Source of the DNA: Centroberyx gerrardi
Taxonomy: Eukaryota; Chordata; Actinopteri; Beryciformes; Berycidae
Direction of reading: 5' to 3'
Length of the DNA: 64,000 nt
Assembly: GCF_048128805.1 (NCBI RefSeq)
Contig: NC_136012.1
Span: 27,706,582 to 27,770,581, forward strand
The first letter of the stretch is position 1. Each line of letters opens with the position of its first letter. Positions 25,001-36,310 of the stretch are shown here, piece after piece. The position numbers and the translations under genes were made by a program. The notes under the pieces were generated by a model. It did no database searches and had not been told where the DNA came from. It saw only the letters and a list, made by a program, of their open reading frames with translations.

Positions 25001-26166
25001 ATATTCTTATTCACATCATACTTTTTTCTTTGCTGTATCCTATTAATATATGCTGCTGCAAAGACCCAGTTTCCCCACTGGGATCATTAGTTCAAGTCAA
25101 GTTCTATCGAATCTAATCTACTCTACTCTACTCTAACCTAATCTAAACTCGTTAGTGGCTGGTTAATTGAAGGTGTAGCTGGTTACTGTGGATAAGTCAG
25201 TTTCCTGTCTTGCATGCATTACACAGCCTGTCTGTATTTGACACCATGCCACCCAGAGACCGCCGTCAGCAGCTCCTCATTCAACAAACTGAACACACAC
25301 TCAGCATCAGGGTTCCCAAACTCTGTCCGGTCAGACCCAGATAGATTCACTTTACTACAGACCAGAGACCAGCTTTAAGCTTTACTGTCCGTTTCTACTG
25401 CAGGAGAGTCAAACCTCTGATCAGAGTGATCATTATTATAGACTGCATGAATAACATAACAGTGAAATTTAAATGAAAATCCTCCTCAGATCCTCTTCCA
25501 CTTTTACACATCCTCAGTCTGTGAAGTTGAATACATTAACACATCCTCATTTTGCCGGTGACCGCCTGAAACTCTTCCAGGACCTCTGGGTGCCCCTGGA
25601 CCGCAGTTTGGGAACCACTGGTCTGAGCAAATCTACTCACTTCTCAGTCTCTTCTTGACGAGGCAGTTTAGAGGTTTCACTTCTTCAGAGGCCAAGAAAC
25701 TGAGTTACTGGAGCGGTTTGGAACAAACTGATGCTTGTAGCTTCAATCTATTACTATTATTATTTTTGTTGCAATTACAGAATTATATAGAAGAGTAGCT
25801 AGACTGTTTAGACCTGAGTTATAATGGTTAAATTAAGGGCAAACGCTGAACACTCCACCAGCTTTGAAGCAACTATAGACAACATTAGCTCTAAACTCAA
25901 AGAAAACAAAAGTGCTTCCCTCTGTCCTCTTTGATTTCTCTTAAATGAGTCGTTAGAAAAATCCTGATGCTTGGTTTCTACTGCTATGACTGTTAATTTA
26001 TAGTACAGGATTATACTGAACAGTAAATCTAACCTAACCTAACCTACAACAAACTGAATTGATGAACCAGCTACCATTAGCTCTCATTTCAAAGAAAACA
26101 AAGAAGTGCTTACCTTCTCTCCTCTTTGAAGTAGAGGACAGGTTTTCTTCTCGATGAATACATCAT
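20333..26166 (-). CDS. b4galt7: Xylosylprotein beta-1,4-galactosyltransferase 7
   Basis: Golgi type II membrane enzyme that transfers galactose from UDP-Gal to xylose on proteoglycan core proteins (galactosyltransferase I), the second sugar of the glycosaminoglycan linker. Six coding exons: 26114-26166, 23296-23655, 22153-22378, 21540-21623, 21201-21305 and 20333-20488. All have GT/AG borders and compatible phases. The total is 327 aa, the same length as human. A short cytoplasmic tail ([18 protein letters not shown]) precedes a membrane segment at about residues 28-48 and a Pro-rich stem with eight prolines. The catalytic domain follows, with [15 protein letters not shown], the metal-binding D-V-D of HDVDLLPLN at 163-165, and WGWGREDDE at 222-230. 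It ends TPWCLLA. Exon 1 is short and lies 2.5 kb upstream; it was placed by phase and by similarity to the family N-terminus. The neighbour tmed9 lies upstream on the same strand, as in human. Confidence 0.97.
20660..20820 (+). mobile_element. LINE-like 3' tail fragment
   Basis: The words tgtttttctttgctgcatcc and cgtgggatcattaaagtttc recur near 24995-25100 (ttctttgctgtatcc, ccactgggatcattag). They resemble the 3' ends of fish non-LTR elements that close with 'gggatcaataaag'. It lies within b4galt7 intron 5. Confidence 0.4.
21977..22108. repeat. (CT)n / (CTCTCCC)n low-complexity tract
   Basis: Pyrimidine-only tract of about 130 bases in b4galt7 intron 3. On the transcribed strand it is a purine tract starting about 45 bases after the exon 3 donor. 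Confidence 0.95.
23672..24101 (+). mobile_element. Family D transposon copy 1 (b4galt7 intron 1)
   Basis: Begins gggacgatatatcgcaattg and ends near 'cagatcgccca'. It shares a 250-base core (for example ctagcagccaatggcatcgc, cattctagcag, ttgtcactttgtaatgac) with 32724-33052 and, inverted, 50150-50470. The left part holds three tandem 43-bp units (23739-23867) of the form gtcaggaacatgaatggtga. Its left end is only about 17 bases from the exon 2 acceptor. Confidence 0.8.
23739..23867. repeat. 43-bp tandem repeat, three copies
   Basis: Three near-identical 43-bp units inside the family D element. The inverted copy at about 50380-50470 has two units, so the unit number varies between copies. Confidence 0.9.
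24279..24470 (+). mobile_element. Partial copy of the 14764-15333 MITE interior
   Basis: Shares gggattatgggtagaaggag, acggatg, 'gcttggaaagtctagcagaa' and 'ggtatgaacaccacagaaga' with about 14980-15150. It lacks the terminal inverted repeats. Confidence 0.75.
25307..25622. mobile_element. Short element bounded by 'ggttcccaaact' inverted repeats
   Basis: The left end cagggttcccaaactctg is mirrored by the right end gcagtttgggaaccactg. The same vocabulary appears at about 48070-48135 (tggtggtccctggacccca). This is a common fish repeat type; it sits in b4galt7 intron 1. Confidence 0.55.
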
Positions 26167-27544
26167 TTTTTTCCAAAGCACAACTAATTACAGTTGAGTT
26201 ATGAAGTTGAAAACAACAAAAAACTAATTCATTAAAAAAAAGGTAATGGTGTTGATCAAGAGTCGTGTTGTTTTCCAGAATAAACCCAGGATTCTTCACT
26301 CCTCCATCCTCTTATTTCTTTAACCTGGAGCCTCTCATCTCATTTTAACTTTGATTCTGACGCCTAACTGTCCTCCATGTTAATGATTTTGTCTCGTTAG
26401 TTTGTACTCAAATCTACCGTTAACTTAAATAAGCGTTAAACACTGGGTAAGTAAAATAAAAAGTTAAAATTAGCTGTTGCTAACCGGTTTGCTCTGGATC
26501 CATTTCTGCCTGCTAGCTAGCCTCGCTTACATTACTGTTACTGTACACGTAGCATAGCGGTACATGGGAACGCGCCTCCTCTAAATTAACACTAAAACCT
26601 TTACTTGTATTTTATTTTCTCTGCGACAACATATCAGATAGACTCGTTTCTAATCGTTGCTTTCTAGGAAACGACAAATTCAACGGAAGAGGAACCGAGC
26701 AGAGTAATATTTTACGATAATTTCACGCTCGTAAATATCAGAAGCCGATTGTAATGCTGTCCGTCTTTTATGTAACTCCGGGTGGGAACGACGTCAATTA
26801 GTAAAAAGGGTTCCTACCAGGTATAAGCGTAATAACAATAGTTGTAACCAGTTAGCAGTAGTGGCAGTAGTAGTAAAATAAAAAAAAAATTAACGGAATA
26901 TTTGTGATGAAAGTCCTACTACTACCTTTTCAAAAACGTTTGAAAAGTGCTATATAATATATCTCAAACTTTCATGTTTTTAATTTGGTTTTTATATCCA
27001 ATTTTAATTTCCATCCCACTTTCTTTCTTTAATTTTTTTTAGTAGTAGTTTATTTTCACTGTTCAGGCTGTGCTTAGCTTGTAGTTTTTCGAAGATTCTA
27101 GTTTTTGTTTGGATTTTTTTTTTTTTTTTTAATTTAGTTTCTATTTCATTTTTGTGTTAGTTCTGTTAGTTCAGGGTCAATTAGGGGAAATGGCAGTGTG
27201 TGATGTTTACTACATGTTTAGGAAAGTACATAATTTTTTATATGATTTAAGGTGAATTCCCTGAATATCCATGAACATTTTTAGTTTTAGTTTTGCAACC
27301 AGGCAATACAACTTTTGGATTGGTTATAATTGTATTACTTAGTTTTGCTTTTATATTTATTTCATTTCATTTTTTTATTTATTTATTTTATTTCCCACGT
27401 TAGTTTACTCACAATTGTAACATTGGTCTGTAAAAAGGTCTCATTTATAACCTGTGTGTATCTGTGGAGTATATTACTGTATGTAATGTAATGTAAGATT
27501 CTGAGCAAAACTGTAAATCACACACTCAATCCATTAAACCAAAT
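26167..27544. other. b4galt7 5' flank
   Basis: Region between the b4galt7 start codon and the putative tmed9 3' end. The part nearest b4galt7 should hold its 5' UTR and promoter; a CRE-like tgacgtc lies near 26790-26797 on minus. 26880-27400 is AT- and T-rich with no recognisable element. Confidence 0.45.
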
Positions 27545-28173
27545 GTGACAAAACTTTATTTCGAGTGCAATTTTAGACAGATTTCACATGTAGAGAATCT
27601 TTCTAAAAAATATTCAAACCCCTCTCCCAGCCTAAACCTTCACCAGCTGATTCCAATTCCAACCCAGAAAAACAGTTTCTCATTTTACAACAAAAAAGGA
27701 ACAAAACCTTCAAGAGGGAGAAAAAAAAAATAAAGAAAAGAAGAACAAAACTTCCAATTTCTGTCATCCAGACCAACAGAGCTCAGACAGCCTTACAGAT
27801 CAGCACAGACTGACTTCTTGGCTTGTAACATCTGCATTTTTAAATCTGACTGTTGAATATATTCAGGTCTTTATGTCTTCAGAAACAGATTTATTCCACT
27901 GGTTTCTATTTAGTGAACTTGTACAGGAGCAGTTCAGAGGACAGCAGCTGTTTCCCTGCTTCTGTACCTCCAGGTTAAGCTAAATATTCAGCGACGCCGG
28001 TCTTAGAGAATGTAAATTTTCCACTTTGTACAAGAGTTTACAGTTACACACAGGACTGGATCAGTGTTTATTCTACCTGAAGTTTAGAGAGAAGAAGGGA
28101 AAACATCCAGGAGTGAAAAGGAGGGAAAACCACAAGCTAAAGATCGTCAGACCGGTTCCTGGAGCCCGAGGCG

Positions 28174-28225
28174 TTCACACACACACACACAGACACACAC
28201 ACACACACACACACACAGACACACC
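28174..28225. repeat. (AC)n microsatellite
   Basis: AC run with two 'agac' interruptions. Confidence 0.9.
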
Positions 28226-28399
28226 AACAGATCTGGTTCAGGATCCCAGGCTGAGCTTCAGTCTGAAGGAATTACTTAGCATTTTGAAATTTAGTGTTTT
28301 TCTTCACCGGCTCCTCTCACAGTGTGGGAGTGAGGGGTTTAGCACAGCTTTCAACACGTTAACACTGCAGCATTCCTCATTGAAATCAGTGGGTAACAC

Positions 28400-28737
28400 T
28401 AGAGCTGGGCGATACGGTTGAAATCAATATCACCATAATCATAAGGTTTTTTTTTTTCCAATATCTATACACATCATGATATGCCTCACGTCTGCAAAAT
28501 TACATAAAATAACCAAATTAATGTTCATCCCGTTGAAGCGAATGGTGATGTTAGGTGTGATGTCAAACAAAACTCAAATAATATTCCTTATATTCCTTGT
28601 AGTTTTTCAATAAAATTAGCTTGTTATCACCAGTTTGGACCGGTTTAGACAGAATTGTGTGTCACGATATCCCAAAATCACAATATGATTCCACTGAAAG
28701 GCGATAAGTGATGATATTGAATTATCGCCCAGCTGTA
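28400..28737. mobile_element. hAT-type MITE (family E) with 8-bp target duplication
   Basis: Terminal inverted repeats gagctgggcgata and tatcgcccagct bound an AT-rich, non-coding 338-bp element. The flanks ggtaacac (28392-28399) and ggtaacgc (28738-28745) match at 7 of 8 bases, typical of hAT insertion. A reverse-oriented copy lies at 38139-38475 and a partial one at 34474-34590. Confidence 0.75.
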
Positions 28738-29818
28738 GGTAACGCTACCAACAGATGGCAGCAGTCTAAACGTTAGAGAAACTCAAGGTTGCCGGTTCGA
28801 ATCCTGACTGACAGAAGACAGACAGACTGACTGGGCAGAGAAATAAGTCTTCAAAAAAACCTCCTGTCCTGCTGAAATAATGTTGGAACAGAAATAGACT
28901 GCACATCATTTGGTAGGATAAGTTTTGTCGATATGAAATCAAAACCCTAATCACTTCCTTTGACATTTAAAAACAGTAAAAAAAAAAAGAGAAGTCATTA
29001 CTGCTGTTTGTAGGACAGAGCTGCCAGTGTGAATGTGTGTAACTGAGTGAATGCGAGTCGATTTTAGCAAAAACCTGGTCCAGGTACAGAAAGTTGAACA
29101 GAACCCAGCTGCTGAACAAGCCGCTTCTGTGTTCACTTTCCTCTCAGCGCGTTAAGCTTTTCCTCCACTGGTGTCCGGTGAAGAAAAACAAACGGCTAAA
29201 TTCAAAATGTGACAGTAAATCCCTTCAGACAGCAGAAGCAGTAAAAAGCTCCGGCCGCTGCAGAGGAGCTCAGATGAAAAACTATGCAGGCCGACGGCAA
29301 CAAGACGGGACAAAGTTTCTCATCTGATGGGGATTAATGAGACGACTCCTGGGTCAAACAGACACTTAGAGATTTAAGGTGCCTCATGATCAATAATATT
29401 CATTCAGAATATTCCAGATGCCTTTCTACAAACTAACCCCCTGCCCCCTAAACAACCTATCCAGACTCAGACCGACAGAAACATACATTCAGTTTGGACA
29501 CAGTAAAAACAAACAGATCAGCTCGCACAAAATCACAAAGAAACTGATTCTCATTAGGTAGGATTTCACTGAGCCAGGCTTGTTCACAAAAAAAAACAAA
29601 AAAAACATTGAATACACAACTGAGAGCCAACAGCAGCGTTGTCACGGTTACCCAAATTTCAACACCACTACTACGATATCGTCGCAAAAGTCTGAATTCA
29701 ATATTTAATTTTTTTGAAACTTTCGATACTTTCAACGAATGTGTTCTGCAAGAGGAAATTACATTTCAACGTGGCTTCCAGAGGGTGAGAGCATGCAGAC
29801 TGGAAGAGCAAAAAGAAG

Positions 29819-29849
<31 letters not shown>

Positions 29850-31426
29850 GTATCAATGTACATTCTTGTGCGCTCGTGTCCTCCATGACTCTTTTGATGT
29901 GATATCTAATGACTGAAGTACGATTTCCAAATCAAAAGAACGAGAGGCTGGAGGACGGATAAAGATCACGGACGTTTACTTGTAAACCGAGGAAGCATCG
30001 GATGCTGAGTTGACTGTTGAGAACAAATGGGAAGTCCCAAGATTCAGTGTGGGAACGAGGTTGAATCAGACGGGAAAATGAACAGCTGTGCGTCTTAATT
30101 GATCGTGTGTGATGTCATGCACACAGTCCATCTGGAACTGTGAAGACGCTTCTCTGTGCTCGATCTCTGGAGAAGTTCTTGGGTAGATCTTTCTCCACAA
30201 GAACACCAGCATGGATCTGAGTCTCAGTCGACTGCAGCAGCTGAAAAACATTCGCCGGCCTCAAAAAGTCCAGCAGGAACTGGATCCCAGTCCAGCTGAA
30301 GTGGATCATAAACTGGTACCAGGAGCCAAATATGGAACCAGCGGAGCAGGTTGCATCACTGGTTAAACTAAAGCTGTGATGTTACTGATGGTTCATCTTG
30401 TTTGCTGTGGTATCGCTGTAGTTTTTAGATTTTAAACTTGGTATGAAAGTCAAAATCGTGGCATCGTGACAACGCTGGCCAAGAAACACGTAGAGCTGAA
30501 CAGTCAAGAAACTGACCGCTCTGCTTGAAGATTTAATTAACTGTGTAGGATTGTGATATTTTAGCAATAATCATTAATAATCAGAGCTTTTGGCAACACT
30601 GAAGCATTACATTTCACCTAATGTCATCCAGCACGGCCACTGCAGTTGAAAACAGCCAAACTGTTGATGCAAGATGCAAAAAGTGTGATCACAACACTCT
30701 GCTCTCCAAATCATGGAGACTAATTATCATGATTGCAATATCTAGCAAAATACCCAGGATTATCATATCAGCCCTACTTCAGAGGAGGAAAGAACCAATT
30801 GCATTTGCTGAAAACTGTCACCTGACTTTTCATGTAACCCTACCTATTCTTTCTTTATGTACGGCTCGAAACAACTCAGGCGATCTCTAGTGGCCAGTAA
30901 CACGTCATGTTCTCAGTACAGCGAGGAGCAGGGGAGAAAACGGGCGAATCGGTTTGACAAAACACCATGTGAAACACATCGGTCCGTCCGCCTGGCAGAG
31001 GATCACCGGATGGTTTTGCCTCCCGCTGCAGCAGAACTATATTTTATGGATTCAACAAACAGAAGAACTTGTTGAACAGCAGAAAGTGGTTTTAATACGA
31101 AGAACGCAGCCGGTTCCTCGTGACGAAATCCAGTCCAAATCAAAGGGGTAGAACCATTTTCCGCTCTACGTAAAATATAGCTGTGTAATAAATAGAATAT
31201 AACCTTTTTTTCTGATAGTCTGCTGCAAATATGAGGGACGTTTGACAAACAGGGGTGGTAAGAATAATAATAACAATAATAATAAAGAGCGTAATCGAAA
31301 CCAAGGCTGTTTTCGAGCCAGATCAACCGGGTGGATTTCTCTGCATCCCGTCTCCTCAGCAGTCGGCAGGTTCCTCCATCGACCGCTGCTGCTCAGTACT
31401 GCATGAATCAACAGAGACCAAACACA

Positions 31427-31466
31427 CACACACACACACACACACACGCACGCACACACGCACACA
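31427..31466. repeat. (AC)n microsatellite
   Basis: AC/GC-interrupted run immediately downstream (in transcription) of the tmed9 stop codon. Confidence 0.9.
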
Positions 31467-31471
31467 CTCCG

Positions 31472-31625
31472 CTACACCAGCTTCTTGGCCTCGAAGAAGC
31501 TCTTGAGGTGTCTCATCTGCCAGAAGCCGATGGCCACCAGGATGAGCGTCTGGACGATGGACCACCACAGGACCCGCTGGTTGGTGCTTTCACTGGTCTG
31601 CCGGAAACGCTCCTCGCGGTACTGA

Positions 31626-31669
<44 letters not shown>

Positions 31670-32455
31670 GTCTCACGTCAAGTCCCAAGTCTAAATGTAG
31701 ATTACCAAGTCAAGTCCATGTCATTAATGTCAAGTCTCAAGTCTAAATGTAGAACAGCAAGTCAAGTCAGAACAAATCAAGAGTCCAGTATCAATTTAAT
31801 ATCTTAAAGAAAACTAAATATCTAGGACTTTTCAATGCAATATGGTTTTAATAGGATAAAAACTTGGTAAGAGCATCATGAGTTTGATTTCTATAATCAG
31901 TTTCAACTTCAATAAATTCAATCATTCCATACAAATTCAGAAAACAGAATTTAAATTCGGTCGTCCGCTGGAACAAATCTCATCACTTTCAATCTAAGTC
32001 ATTTACACAAACACAAGATCTCAAGTCAAGACTTTAGAAACCTTTTCAAGTCATCAAAGTACAAGTCAGAGTCAAGTCCCAAGTCACCAGAACCCAAGTC
32101 AAGTCAAGTCTCAAGCAATTAAAACTCCAGTCCAAGTCATGTGACTTGAGTCCCACCTCTGGTTACAGCACACATCTGCTTTGCAAACACTGGAACTGTC
32201 AAAGAGTAGTTTAGGACATCCTAACATGGCCTTGGTCATTCGTAGATGTACTTTGTCAAAATTAGATGGAGCTGAGTCAGGTTTAGCTGTTGTGATGAAG
32301 GTTTGATGTCCATGACTGTGACACCAGGACCCTCCACTGCAGACAAACTCCATTCAAGTCTGACAAAAGACAGCTAAACCTGACTCAACTCCATCTAAAT
32401 TTGACAAAGTACATCTACGAATGACGAAGGTGGCTGAGGATGTCCCAACACACAC

Positions 32456-32537
<82 letters not shown>

Positions 32538-33964
32538 ACCCTCTGGTAGTTCTGCTCCTTCTGGATCTGGTCCACCTGCTCCACCAGCTGTCGGACTCGG
32601 AGCTGCAGCTCCGTCAGTTTGTCCTTGGCAGCGATCTCAGCGTAGTTGTTGGTGTGTTCTCCCACCTGGATGTCCAGGTGAACCCTCTGCACCCACAGGG
32701 AGGGAGGGGGGGGGTTAGGAAACTGGACTGATATAGTCGCATCTTTCGCAATATTAGCTCCATGTTATTCTGCTGTAGTAATCACTAATGAGACTCTTGA
32801 CCATGACAGTTTCACAAACTCTCCATCCAAATTATATTATTGTCACTTTGTAATGACATTTTTAAATTGTTGTTTACATTCTAGCAGCCAATGGCATCGC
32901 TAGAAAGATTTGCGGCTCAGAAATAAACAGAATTCTGCACAGTCAGACTTTGTTGTCACTGAACTTATATTTATTACATCATATCCTGGTTGTATTGAAT
33001 CCTGAACCTCAGATCACGTATCGGATCGGATCCTGAGAGAAGAGATCGTCCGGCTCTGCTGGACTCACCAGCATGCCTCCGGCGAACAGGGCGAACTTGG
33101 AGGAGTTGGAGTGCAGGCAGATCTGGTGTTCTCCTGGTGTGTGGGAGGTGAAGGTGAAGCGTCCCTCTGAGCCGTACTGCCGCGACAGAATCACCTGAGG
33201 AAACACACACACACACAACACTTTCAACCTGCAACTAAGGACTAAATTAATACTCTGATAATCTGAAGAAATTATCTCAATATTGATGTATTACAAGCAG
33301 AATTACACTTTAGGAATTGATGTTCATTGCACTGGACTGCATGGTAATCCCTTATTTGTTTCAGATCTCATTTTGTGAGACATTTTGATTAGTATTTTTT
33401 TTGCTTTTTATCAATAATTTAGTAGAAAGGTCATAGAAATTCCGCACACTGCCAAAAACATTCTTCTTCTACATTTTTATCAATAATTCAGACAACAGAA
33501 TTGTGTATCACAATAACTTGAAAACAGTACTTCATCACCATATGATTCTATTGAAAGACTATAGACTATGTGCAGAATAATTAATTCTGACACCAATTGA
33601 TGATTTTTACTTTCTGGCTCATTTTACTTTTAATGACTGGAGGAATATATATGCAAATATATTCATTATTTATAATAATCTTTATTTATATGGCACTTTT
33701 CCAAACAGTGACAAAGTGCTTCACAAATGAGTAAAAACAAAAATACTTGGACACCAAATTAGTCTGGTTTTTCTTTTTCTTTTAAGTTTACCAAACTGTT
33801 TTTAACACCTAGTTGTCGTCTTAGTTTTAGTTTGCTGTAACAGGCTCGGTCAGAACGAACCTTCTCATCAGGATCTTTGACTTCCACAAACATCCCGAGG
33901 CCCTGAGTGGCCGGCAGGTACTCCTCCTTCTGCTTATCATACAGCTGAGTCCGATAGTTACCTG

Positions 33965-34028
<64 letters not shown>

Positions 34029-35840
34029 AAAGAGAGAAAGAGAGAATGGGATGGGAGTTAGAGCTTTACTGATCCTGTTTGCAGGGTGGGGAACTCATTT
34101 GTTCTTTAGTTATTTTAGCCAGAAAGCAGAGTAGAGCCTCCAGGTGCTGGCTGGACCTGGTTACCTGCCACAGCCAAAGATTGACCAGCATTTGTCTGGT
34201 GTTTGATGTTAATTCCCCATCCTGCATGTAAACATCAGTCAAACAGATAAATGAGCATGTAATCACTGCTGTGTTCACAGTGAGCGCAACACAAACAGAG
34301 GCAGAGAGCAGACAGGTGTGTTAGTATTTACAGAGGCAGATAACGTTACCATTAATACTACTTCTACTATTACTATTACTGCTGCTAAGAATATTGTGAT
34401 ACTTATTGCTAATCAAAAGGGAAATCCTCTTTCCTTTTGCATCCCCCTCCACAGGGAGGTCAGAGGTCAAAGTAGGGCTGGGCAAGTTTTTCTTTTGATA
34501 TTGATGTAGGCGTATATCTGATGCAAAATCACATTTTGAATAATCAAATTGATATTTATCGCATTGAACTGAATGGTGATGTTAGGTGTGAGGGTTAGGA
34601 CACCTCAGCAGGGTGGGGTTTGAGACCCGGCTCCTCTGGGTGAAGGACGCCACCCTGCTGCCCGTGCATGCCACCAAACCATCAACCACAGATTCACAAG
34701 TTCACATTTTGTTCACTCTTGCATCTTCCATATCTGAAAATGAGGACACCCAGCTGTATTTACGCAACTAAATGAACCATTTAAGTGTGTTGCTCTAACT
34801 TCCTTCTCTGTTCAGTACAACTAACTGTTTGCAAGTTCTACCAGACGCGTTTTGAGAACGATGGTGTGATATCCAAACCACTTCCTAACAAGGTCGAGAA
34901 GAAAAACTGAACAAGCAGTCCAGGCTGTCTGCCTGCAGTCAGACTAGACCTGATTCATGCCTTTCTTTCTCTGTTTGCATGGGAGAGAGAGCGACAGGTC
35001 AAACTGCAGGTGTGTAATGCCTTGCTAAAGGGCAAACACACACCTTGCAGAACAAGACTTCAGGCCTTTTCCATATGGTTGGAGTCTTCTGGTAAGGTCG
35101 ACTCTGCATACATCTGATCCACCCAGCAGAACATATTAAGACAATTTCAACTTGTCCAGCTGCTCTGTCACTGTTACAAAACCAGTTCCCCATTCAGTGT
35201 GTATGGAGCAGCTCCAGATGGCACCACATATACCAGCTGGACATCTGCTTGCTAACCTCTGGTGATAACTGTTCATGTTCACAAAGATGGGACAAACTTT
35301 CCTAGGCCACTGAATTAAAATATGAACGTTTAAATTCAGTGTTACTCCGTCTTTAAGTGGACAAACACAGAGGAAGAGTGTTTCAGGCCGTGCAGACAGC
35401 CTGAACACAGTTAACTTGACCTCATCTGACAGCTTCAACTAGCTGACGTGTAGTAACGTTAACTAGCTAACAAGCATGAGAGTAAACAAACAGACAGAAA
35501 TGAGTGTCTGCTTGTGCCTAAGCGACTTTCCTACTCTAATATATAAAGCGACACATTAGGAATACACAGTGATTTGTGAAGACTTCCTGGAGGAGACTGA
35601 AAAGCTTAGAAGCTAGCCGATTAGCTAACTAGCTAAAGTTGGCGAGCTAGCAGCTAGCGTTAGCCCGTCACTTAATTCACCGATGCACTCACCGATGATC
35701 ATCGTTTCGTCCGGGATTTCCTCTATGAAACATTTCTTCTCGGTCTCTCCTATGTGAAAGTACAAGGAGGAGACGAAACTGTAGTAAACGTTCAAAAGTA
35801 AAACTGACAACACACACGACTGCATTTTGACGGCCACCAT
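31472..35840 (-). CDS. tmed9: Transmembrane emp24 domain protein 9 (p24 alpha-2)
   Basis: p24-family cargo receptor and coat adaptor that cycles between ER exit sites, ERGIC and cis-Golgi. Five exons: 35693-35840, 33861-33961, 33069-33194, 32540-32686 and 31472-31621. All borders are GT/AG and phases agree, giving 223 aa. Residues 1-25 form a signal peptide, with mature [25 protein letters not shown] domain follows ([20 protein letters not shown], then FALFAGGML), then a coiled coil ([20 protein letters not shown]) and one membrane helix (ILVAIGFWQ region). The lumenal/cytosolic end [13 protein letters not shown] carries the FF and the KKxx COPI-binding signal. Residues such as LYDKQ and [10 protein letters not shown] favour TMED9 over TMED4. 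A second in-frame Met lies at residue 6. It is divergently paired with tmem216. Confidence 0.97.
31630..31669. repeat. (AC)n microsatellite in tmed9 intron 4
   Basis: AC run directly beside the exon 5 acceptor: on minus the intron ends in a GT run then cctcag. A longer AC run (32444-32536) touches the exon 4 donor, so both ends of this intron are dinucleotide repeats. Confidence 0.95.
32444..32536. repeat. (AC)n microsatellite abutting a splice donor
   Basis: About 45 AC units. On minus the donor gtcagt is followed at once by the GT run. Confidence 0.95.
32724..33052 (+). mobile_element. Family D transposon copy 2 (tmed9 intron 3)
   Basis: Shares the core of the copy at 23672 (gctccatgttattctgctgt, ctagcagccaatggcatcgc, cagtcagactttgttgtcac, gtattgaatcctgaac). 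The intron is only 32687-33068, so the element makes up most of it and its end is about 17 bases from the donor. It lacks the 43-bp tandem units. Confidence 0.8.
33967..34056. repeat. (AG)n microsatellite in tmed9 intron 1
   Basis: Purine run of about 90 bases on plus starting 6 bases from exon 2. On the transcribed strand it is a long CT tract directly before the acceptor ctccag, so it doubles as an extended polypyrimidine tract. Confidence 0.95.
34474..34590. mobile_element. Partial family E element
   Basis: Shares gggctgggcaag and gaatggtgatgttaggtgtg with 28400-28737, then runs into unrelated sequence near 34590. It lies in tmed9 intron 1. Confidence 0.6.
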
Positions 35841-36310
35841 CTTCCTGCCGGGCGAGAGCTCTTCTGCGGCTGCGCAGACCCATCAGTGCCACGTAAACCA
35901 TCGTTTGTGTCTGGCCAATCAGCGCACTGCAAGAGACTGATGGGTGTTGTAGTTCTTGGTCTTAAAGATTTGGGGCCCTGCCATAATAAAGGAGACTGAA
36001 CACGGCTCAAACAATCTAATATCTCCAATATATATTATTATTTTATAGATTTGTTTTAACTACTAACTTGTAACTCTATTGTTACAGTGGCAATATCTGT
36101 GATTGTTTTTATATGTAAGAACCGGGTACGGACCATAGACTGTAAAAAAAAGAAAGAACTACCTTTTCAATAAAAAAGCTGTAACGTAAGATGTAACCTG
36201 TAGGGGGCAGCAAACCAACACCGCCGCACTCAGTCTGCTGGAAAATCAACAAACGAAGAAGAGGAAGTATTTGTCGCCACTTCCCCAAGCTGTTTCCATG
36301 GTAATCAATC
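35841..36310. promoter_or_regulatory. Bidirectional promoter between tmed9 and tmem216
   Basis: 470 bp separate the two start codons, which face apart. A YY1/ETS-like word gaagatgg overlaps the tmed9 start, and aatcatggcg at 36307-36316 overlaps the tmem216 start. There is no TATA box. The word ctgtagggggcagca at 36198-36212 resembles the CTCF core. Confidence 0.7.
36195..36213 (+). promoter_or_regulatory. CTCF-like site
   Basis: Core tagggggcag in the context acctgtagggggcagcaaa, close to the vertebrate CTCF consensus (AGGGGGCRS core). It lies in the shared promoter about 100 bp upstream of the tmem216 start. Confidence 0.4.

Larger units (their letters stand above)
27545..31471 (-). other. 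Probable long 3' UTR / downstream region of tmed9
   Basis: No coding exon recognised. Candidate polyadenylation signals on minus (AATAAA) lie at 28057-28062, 27890-27895 and 27555-27560. The last would give a 3' UTR of about 3.9 kb. The region contains an AC run (28174-28225), a hAT-type element (28400-28737), a GAA run (29815-29848) and many transposon fragments. Which signal is used cannot be told from the sequence. Confidence 0.45.

Noticed and set aside
26465-26520. Alternative b4galt7 first exon starting MDPEQT on minus
   Set aside because: Phase does not fit exon 2 and the donor is weak; 26114-26166 fits in phase, donor and family similarity (YSSRRK).
28785-28805. tRNA gene or Pol III promoter (B-box-like ggttcgaatcc)
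   Set aside because: No cloverleaf can be formed around it; at most it is a remnant of a tRNA-derived SINE.
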